From Variovorax davisae (GTDB lineage: Bacteria > Pseudomonadota > Gammaproteobacteria > Burkholderiales > Burkholderiaceae_C): DNA of 64,000 nt. The notes below the pieces were generated by a model that saw only the letters and a list, made by a program, of their open reading frames with translations, was not told where the DNA came from and searched no databases. Location of the stretch: contig NZ_JASZYS010000013.1 of NCBI RefSeq assembly GCF_030316845.1, positions 143,933-207,932 of the forward strand. Direction: 5' to 3'. Position numbers and translations under genes: made by a program. Shown here one piece after another: positions 59,285 to 64,000 of this stretch (its first letter is position 1; the number at the start of each line of letters is the position of its first letter).

Positions 59285-61222
59285 TCACTGCCCGATCGAT
59301 GCCTTCAGTTCCGAGAAGCTCACGATCCGGCCGGCGATCGCGCTGGCGGCTACTGTGGAAGGGCTGGCGAGCCACAGCGCGCCCGGGCCCGAGCGACCCG
59401 GAAAGTTGCGATTGATCGCGCTGATCGTGACTTGGTCCTCGCGCTCGCTGGCGCCCGGGCCCGCATTGATGCACGCCCCGCAACCGGGCTCGACCAGCTC
59501 GACGCCCATGCGCTCGAAGAGCGCCACCATCTGCATCCGGTCGCTGCGCGCGCGCACGTCCTCGCTGCCGAACTGCAGGAAGAATCGCACGCCGGGCGCG
59601 ATGCCGAGCCGGTGTTCTTCGGCCCAGGCCAGCACCGCGTGGTAGGCCCCGATGTCCTCGAGCTTGCCCCCCGTGCAGGAGCCACCGTACGCAATGTCGA
59701 TCGCGACCGCCTTGTCGAGTGCCGACAGCGCAAGGCCCTGCCCGGGATCCCCGGGGCGCGCCACCATGGGTTCGAGCGTGCCGCAATCCACCTCGATCTC
59801 GTGCGCATACTGCGCCCCCTCGTCGCTGCACATCCAGGGTTCGAGTCGGAAGTCGACGCCCCGACGCTCGCGCAGGAAGCGAAGCGTTTCATCGTCGGGG
59901 GCCACGATGCCCGTCAGGCCGCCGATCTCGGCCACCATGTTGGTGAGCGTGGCGCGCGCGTCCGTCCCCATCGCGCGCAGCGCCTCGCCGGTGTACTCGA
60001 AGACGAGTCCGACCAGGCTTCCGTTGCGGACCTCCGGCAGGCGCAGCAGATGCAGCACGACATCCTTGGCGTCGACCCCGTCGGGCAGCGTCCCGCGCAG
60101 CTGCACCCGACAGACCTTCGGCGCTGCCACGCGCACATCGCCCGTGATCCAGGCGTTGGCCATTTCGCTCGCACCGATGCCGAAGGCAAAGGCCCCGAGC
60201 GCGCCGCAATGCGGGGTATGGGAATCGGTGCCGATCGCGACCTGGCCCGGCAACACGTAGCGCTCGGTCATGATCGAGTGGCAGATGCCTTCCGCCCCCT
60301 TTCTTCCGGGCACGCGGTGATGCAAGCGGACGCCGTGCTGCGCGCAGAATTCTTCCTGCATCCTGCCCATCGCCATCGCTGAGTCGAGCAGCCCCAGGGC
60401 GCGCTTTGCCGGTGACATGGTCTCTTCGACATAAACCAGGTGATCCGCGAAGCACTGGATCGATGCGACGTCCTGCAACGCAATGTCGGGGCCCATCGCG
60501 TTGTTCATGAATGCGGCGCACATCCCGGTCACGTAGTCGTGCGAGTAGCGCCAGTCCGCCTTCACGAAGCTGATGCCCGAAGTCGAAGGTGGCCTCCTGG
60601 CCGAGCGCGCGATGATCTTCTCGACGTAGGTCAACGGGCGGCGCTCGGGCGGTTGCGGCTCCATCGCGATCTCGCCGGCGAGCCGGGCTTTCGTGTAGTT
60701 GAAGAGCCCCCCGCGCGCCAACACCTCGGCCGTCACGGCATCCAGCCCCGCCACCAGCTCCGAGACCGGGATCGCCTCGCCCGCGCGGATGCGATCGACG
60801 AGGCCGAAGTCGCTCGACGTGAAGATGCCGAGGTTGTGGCAGTTCTGGCGATAGATGCGCTCGAACTTCTGCGCGATGACCAGGCGGATGCCCGCCATGC
60901 GCTCGGCATAAGGACTCGCCTCGCGCGACGAGCCCTTGCCGTAGCGCGTGCCGGCCACCGTCACCGCGAAGCCGCCGCGCCGCACCTGGTCGGTGCCGAT
61001 GGGCCTGCGACCCTCGCAGGTAAGGCCCACGTAGGGATAGCGGCCGAGCGTCTCGTCGACATGGAAGCAGGCCCAGCCCGGCGTGATCTCGTCCGTGGAC
61101 ACGTCGTCGCGCAGCTTGCCGGCTTGTGCCTGCGAGAGATCCTCGCCGGCGATCTGCCGGTCGATCAGCGTCGGATCCTCCGACAGTAAAAGGATGCGGC
61201 CTTCGAATCGGATGGCATGCAT
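59285..61222 (-). CDS. Aconitase-superfamily hydratase with N-terminal swivel domain
   Basis: AGAGGAG precedes the ATG at 61222. Residues ~35-190 form the LeuD-like swivel domain (DDVSTDEITPGWACF, GTRYGKGSSREASPYAER with the substrate-binding GSSRE at 97-101). Residues ~205-645 form the LeuC-like catalytic domains. The 4Fe-4S ligands are C516, C581 and C584 (GGSCTGG, EPGCGAC). Aconitase A and fused isopropylmalate enzymes carry the swivel at the C-terminus; here the order is reversed, as in the AcnB core without its HEAT domain. It should isomerise or dehydrate a di- or tricarboxylate brought in by the neighbouring Bug receptor. Confidence 0.88.
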   Translation of the reverse strand: MHAIRFEGRILLLSEDPTLIDRQIAGEDLSQAQAGKLRDDVSTDEITPGWACFHVDETLGRYPYVGLTCEGRRPIGTDQVRRGGFAVTVAGTRYGKGSSREASPYAERMAGIRLVIAQKFERIYRQNCHNLGIFTSSDFGLVDRIRAGEAIPVSELVAGLDAVTAEVLARGGLFNYTKARLAGEIAMEPQPPERRPLTYVEKIIARSARRPPSTSGISFVKADWRYSHDYVTGMCAAFMNNAMGPDIALQDVASIQCFADHLVYVEETMSPAKRALGLLDSAMAMGRMQEEFCAQHGVRLHHRVPGRKGAEGICHSIMTERYVLPGQVAIGTDSHTPHCGALGAFAFGIGASEMANAWITGDVRVAAPKVCRVQLRGTLPDGVDAKDVVLHLLRLPEVRNGSLVGLVFEYTGEALRAMGTDARATLTNMVAEIGGLTGIVAPDDETLRFLRERRGVDFRLEPWMCSDEGAQYAHEIEVDCGTLEPMVARPGDPGQGLALSALDKAVAIDIAYGGSCTGGKLEDIGAYHAVLAWAEEHRLGIAPGVRFFLQFGSEDVRARSDRMQMVALFERMGVELVEPGCGACINAGPGASEREDQVTISAINRNFPGRSGPGALWLASPSTVAASAIAGRIVSFSELKASIGQ

Positions 61223-61245
61223 GTCGGCTCCTCTGGCTGCGCCGA

Positions 61246-62247
61246 TCATTCGACCAGCTTGACGTCGGCATCGCGAATGATGCCCTCGCGCTGCTGTCGC
61301 TCCGCCTGCATGCGCTTGGCGAAATCAGTCACCGTCCCGCCAGTGGGCGTGAGGCCCAGCTCGGCGAGCTTGCTGCCGACGCTCGGGTTGCGCAGCGCGA
61401 TGCCAACGGCCTCGTTGAGCCGAGCGACGATCGGCGCCGGCGTCGACTTGGGCGCCATCAGGCTGTAGCTCACCAGCATGTCGGTGCCAGGCAAGGTCTG
61501 CCCCATGCGGGGAATCTGCGGCTGAGCCTCGTACACCTTGGTGGACGCCACGCCGACCAGCTTGATCTTGCCGGCCGCCACCATCGGCTGCGCCGTGCTA
61601 ACCAGCGTGATCAGCATGTCGATCTGGCCCCCGGCGAGGTCGCCCAGCGCCGCGCCGGCTCCGCGGTAGGGCACATGATTGAGGCGGACCTGGCCTGACT
61701 TGGCAATCAGCTCGCCCAGCAGATGATGATCGGTCCCGACGCCGGGGGTGCCGAAGCTTAACGGCGCGCTGCTGGCTTTCGCTTGCTTCAAGAGGCCTGC
61801 GAAGTCGTTGGCCGGTGACGCGCTATTGACCGCGATCACGAGCGGCGCCTCCGCCAGGTGCGCGACCGGTGCAAGTGCTGCCACGGCGTCTTCCGCCTTC
61901 TTGCCGTAGAGCGCCGGATTGATGGCGTACAGGCTGTCGGTCGCCAGTAGCAGCGTGTAGCCGTCCGCGGGCGCCTTGGCGACCAGCGAGGTTCCGACCA
62001 GCCCGCCCGCGCCCGTGCGGTTGTCAACCACGACCGGTTGCTTGAGCGTTTCGGTCAGCGAGTTGGCCAGCACGCGACCCAGGATGTCCGCGCTGCCGCC
62101 CCCCGCGAAAGGCACGACGAGCGTGATCGGTCGGGCAGGATAGGCATCGGCGGCGGCAGCGCCACTGACGATGCCGCAGGCGCAGGCAGCCAGTGCGGCG
62201 CCGCGCATCAGCGTTCCGACGGCGAATTTCGCGCTGTTCAACTTCAT
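61246..62247 (-). CDS. Bug/TctC-family receptor, probably for a di- or tricarboxylate
   Basis: 333 residues with a signal peptide ending in SGAAAAD, then ARPITLVVPFAGGGSADILG, VVVDNRTGAGGLVGT, VPYRGAGAALGDLAGGQIDM and a C-terminal GIIRDADVKLVE. It is co-oriented with the aconitase-family gene, whose start lies 23 bases downstream, and divergent from a LysR gene. The set resembles compact carboxylate-use units (regulator, receptor, enzyme). Substrate inferred only from the enzyme family. Confidence 0.9.
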   Translation of the reverse strand: MKLNSAKFAVGTLMRGAALAACACGIVSGAAAADAYPARPITLVVPFAGGGSADILGRVLANSLTETLKQPVVVDNRTGAGGLVGTSLVAKAPADGYTLLLATDSLYAINPALYGKKAEDAVAALAPVAHLAEAPLVIAVNSASPANDFAGLLKQAKASSAPLSFGTPGVGTDHHLLGELIAKSGQVRLNHVPYRGAGAALGDLAGGQIDMLITLVSTAQPMVAAGKIKLVGVASTKVYEAQPQIPRMGQTLPGTDMLVSYSLMAPKSTPAPIVARLNEAVGIALRNPSVGSKLAELGLTPTGGTVTDFAKRMQAERQQREGIIRDADVKLVE

Positions 62248-62277
62248 GCTTGTCTCCAGGTGGGGGTATGCCCCTTA

Positions 62278-62296
62278 CTCTAGATTTCCCTTAGAG
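62278..62296. promoter_or_regulatory. Candidate LysR binding box
   Basis: CTCTA-N9-TAGAG is a perfect inverted repeat containing the T-N11-A pattern recognised by LysR-type regulators. It lies 31 bases upstream of the Bug receptor start and 56 bases upstream of the LysR start, in the divergent intergenic region, exactly where such a site is expected. Confidence 0.6.
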
Positions 62297-62324
62297 ACAC
62301 AAACTTCAATTTGGCGCATTGTTC

Positions 62325-62339
62325 GTTCCCGTTTGGAAC
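62325..62339. promoter_or_regulatory. Second palindrome in the LysR intergenic region
   Basis: GTTCC-CGTTT-GGAAC is a perfect 5-bp inverted repeat ending 12 bases before the LysR ATG. It may serve autoregulation of the regulator gene or be part of its untranslated leader. Confidence 0.4.
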
Positions 62340-62351
62340 TTATCTCCCCCG

Positions 62352-63260
62352 ATGCGCACCGATTTCGATCCTGTGAGCCTGCGCCTCTTCCTGGCCGTCT
62401 GCGAAGAGGGAAGCATCGTGAGGGCGGCCGATCGGATGTCCATCGTGCCCTCGGCCGTGAGCAAGCGCATGGCTGCACTCGAGGACGACGTCGGCATCGA
62501 GCTGCTGCAGCGTGGCGCCGGGGGCATGGGCCCCTCCGAGGCCGGTCAGGCATTCGCAAGGCAGGCCCGGGAGGTGATAGCCGGCATGGACCGCATGCAC
62601 ACGACCATGCGCGACATGGCGACGGGCGGCGCCGGGACGGTTCGTATCCTCGCGAGCCTCGCGGCACTGTCGCACCGTCTGCCTGCCGACATCGCCGCCG
62701 TGCTTGGAAAGCACCCGGCCCTAAAACTTAGTCTGCGCGAGGCGTCCTCCAGCGAGATGGTGCGGCAGGTGAAAGAGGGGGCGGCCGACCTCGCGGTGTG
62801 CTGGGACGTCGCAGACTTGACGGGGCTGCGGACCGTGCCCTATCGACCCGACCATGCCTGCGCCCTGGTTTCGCGCGCCCATCCGCTGTCCCGAAGGAAG
62901 TCCGTGCCCTTCGCGGAGACGCTCGGCTACGACCATGTGAGCGCGATGCCCGGCAGCATGATGGAGACGATGTTGCGCCGGCATGCGGCGGTGGCGGGCA
63001 AGACCTTGCAGCCACGCATCGAAGTCGAGAGTTTCGAGGGCGTCGCCCATGTTGTCGCGGCCGACCTCGGCATCGGCATCCTGCCGCGCGAGGTGCTGCG
63101 CCCATGGGTCGACGCACTGCCGATTCGCGTGATTCCCTTGTCCGACGAATGGGCCACTCGGCGCTTCGTCGTGTGCTTTCGGACAGAGCCCTATGTGTCG
63201 CGTGCCGCGCAGATCGTCGCAGAGGGGCTTCGGCTCGCTGCCACCATAGCGGCGGAATGA
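62352..63260 (+). CDS. LysR-family regulator of the aconitase/Bug unit
   Basis: From the ATG at 62352 the product is 302 residues. The N-terminal helix-turn-helix reads SLRLFLAVCEEGSIVRAADR then VPSAVSKRMAALEDDVGIEL. The effector domain follows (VRILASLAALSHRLPADIAA, later VVAADLGIGILPREVLRPWV). It is divergent from the Bug receptor gene and presumably activates it in response to the transported acid. Confidence 0.9.
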   Translation: MRTDFDPVSLRLFLAVCEEGSIVRAADRMSIVPSAVSKRMAALEDDVGIELLQRGAGGMGPSEAGQAFARQAREVIAGMDRMHTTMRDMATGGAGTVRILASLAALSHRLPADIAAVLGKHPALKLSLREASSSEMVRQVKEGAADLAVCWDVADLTGLRTVPYRPDHACALVSRAHPLSRRKSVPFAETLGYDHVSAMPGSMMETMLRRHAAVAGKTLQPRIEVESFEGVAHVVAADLGIGILPREVLRPWVDALPIRVIPLSDEWATRRFVVCFRTEPYVSRAAQIVAEGLRLAATIAAE

Positions 63261-63347
63261 ACGCGTCCGCTGTTTGCCCCTTCTCGAACGTTGAGCCACG
63301 CAGCGGCGAACTTCCGCTTGTGGCCGGTTGCGGCTGCATGCGCCGAC

Positions 63348-63833
63348 CTACTCATAGGTGCAGCCCACTGGACTGCCCGCGCCCAGACCGACCATGGCGA
63401 TTGCCTGTCTTCGCTTCTCGACGCAGCCAGGCGCGAGGGACTTTGCCAACAGGAATTCTGCTGCAGCGCAGTCGGCAGCGGTGCCGCTTGTGACACGCCC
63501 GTCCCGATAGCGGCATTCGGTCAGGCTGGCGTCTTCTGCATTGGGTGTCCAAATGCGCACGGGGTCGCCGCGGATGACCTCGGTGGCCGCGATGACGACC
63601 CAACGAGTTCCTTGGGGAGCCCAGACCACTTGGCAGCCGCTATATGACCTACCGATGCTTCGCGCACGGGGGTAGACGCGTAGGACAACACCATGGGCTT
63701 CCTTCTCTCCCGCGGACTGGGGCGGTGCTGCCAGCAGGCAGTTCTTCCCATGAGGCCTCTCTGCCCGTACAGCCGGCGCCGCCACCACGAGAACGAGTGC
63801 GAGCAAAAGACAGTTCGGCCAGGTCAGTTTCAT
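63348..63833 (-). CDS. Exported small cysteine-containing protein, unknown
   Basis: The ATG at 63833 starts a 161-residue protein with a clear signal peptide (CLLLALVLVVAAPAVRAE). The mature part contains six cysteines, probably disulfide-bonded in the periplasm, and strand-like segments (VVWAPQGTRWVVIAATEV, PVRIWTPNAEDASLTECRYR). No family recognised. It is convergent with the LysR gene and ends 88 bases beyond it. Confidence 0.65.
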   Translation of the reverse strand: MKLTWPNCLLLALVLVVAAPAVRAERPHGKNCLLAAPPQSAGEKEAHGVVLRVYPRARSIGRSYSGCQVVWAPQGTRWVVIAATEVIRGDPVRIWTPNAEDASLTECRYRDGRVTSGTAADCAAAEFLLAKSLAPGCVEKRRQAIAMVGLGAGSPVGCTYE

Positions 63834-64000
63834 CGTTTTTGAACGCCACTGTTCAGCGAATCCTGGCCTAGCGAGCAAGGTCCGGTTCTGGCCGAGGCCG
63901 TGTGTAAACGGCTTTGATCGCTGGTATGCAGAACACGCGGCCGTGTGGTCGTCATCAGGCGCCACGGATTCATCCAGTGGTCTCATAGCGCAAACGCAGG

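Noticed and set aside
1..64000. CRISPR array, rRNA or tRNA genes, or a recognised anti-phage defence system
   Set aside because: No regularly spaced repeats, no rRNA-like sequence and no tRNA-like arms were seen. The Fic gene and PIN remnant are the only toxin-type genes and do not form a recognisable system.

Overview
The window is GC-rich DNA from what looks like a soil or plant-associated betaproteobacterium of the Burkholderiales, most like Comamonadaceae (Variovorax or a relative). This is inferred from four Bug/TctC-type periplasmic receptors, the gene families present (DUF3606, DUF2934, IclR and LysR catabolic clusters, phasin, SWIB) and high-GC codon use. It was judged from protein resemblance by eye; no database search was run.

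Layout. 1-6.0 kb: small unrecognised proteins, including a pair of paralogous ~90-residue proteins, an exported protein and a large DUF6351-like lipoprotein. 6.0-12.2 kb: a decayed accessory stretch with a glyoxalase/VOC pseudogene, a Bug receptor, two copies of a ~215-bp intergenic repeat, a SWIB-domain protein, two 5'-truncated genes (arylsulfatase and aldo/keto reductase) fused back to back, and a transposase scrap. 12.3-15.5 kb: a D-tartrate utilisation unit (LysR regulator, tarD-type dehydratase, Bug receptor). 16.9-22.3 kb: an operon of phasin, acetolactate-synthase-like ThDP enzyme, zinc alcohol dehydrogenase and a long CoA-transferase. 22.6-34.4 kb: a region of many small genes (three DUF3606 paralogues counting 11.9 kb, DUF2934, small membrane and disordered proteins, a two-domain fasciclin lipoprotein), two tandem broken Crp/Fnr regulators and a DNA-ligase remnant. 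34.5-38.9 kb: HxlR-type regulator divergent from a methyltransferase, a short Fic protein, a PIN-toxin remnant and an epoxide hydrolase.

38.95-57.46 kb is the main feature: about twenty minus-strand genes, nearly all overlapping or separated by fewer than 55 bases. They run from a hot-dog thioesterase and a complete branched-chain-type ABC importer through a split transketolase, a glycerol-dehydrogenase-type enzyme, three SDRs, an acyl-CoA ligase, a quinone oxidoreductase, two unusual acyl-CoA dehydrogenases, a crotonase lacking both classical glutamates, a Bug receptor and a NIPSNAP protein, to an IclR regulator at the far end. A perfect palindrome upstream of the importer's binding-protein gene is the best operator candidate. 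The gene set reads as uptake, CoA activation, beta-oxidation-like breakdown of a side chain or ring, then dehydrogenation and ketol transfer on a polyol- or sugar-like part. The substrate is unknown.

57.6-64.0 kb: a truncated tyrosine recombinase, an RcsF-like protein without a clear signal peptide, then an aconitase-family hydratase with its swivel domain at the N-terminus, its Bug receptor and a divergent LysR regulator, ending with a small exported protein. The window shows fresh gene decay (at least nine broken or partial genes) beside intact catabolic cassettes, as expected in a genome region with repeated gain and loss. No rRNA, tRNA or CRISPR array was seen.
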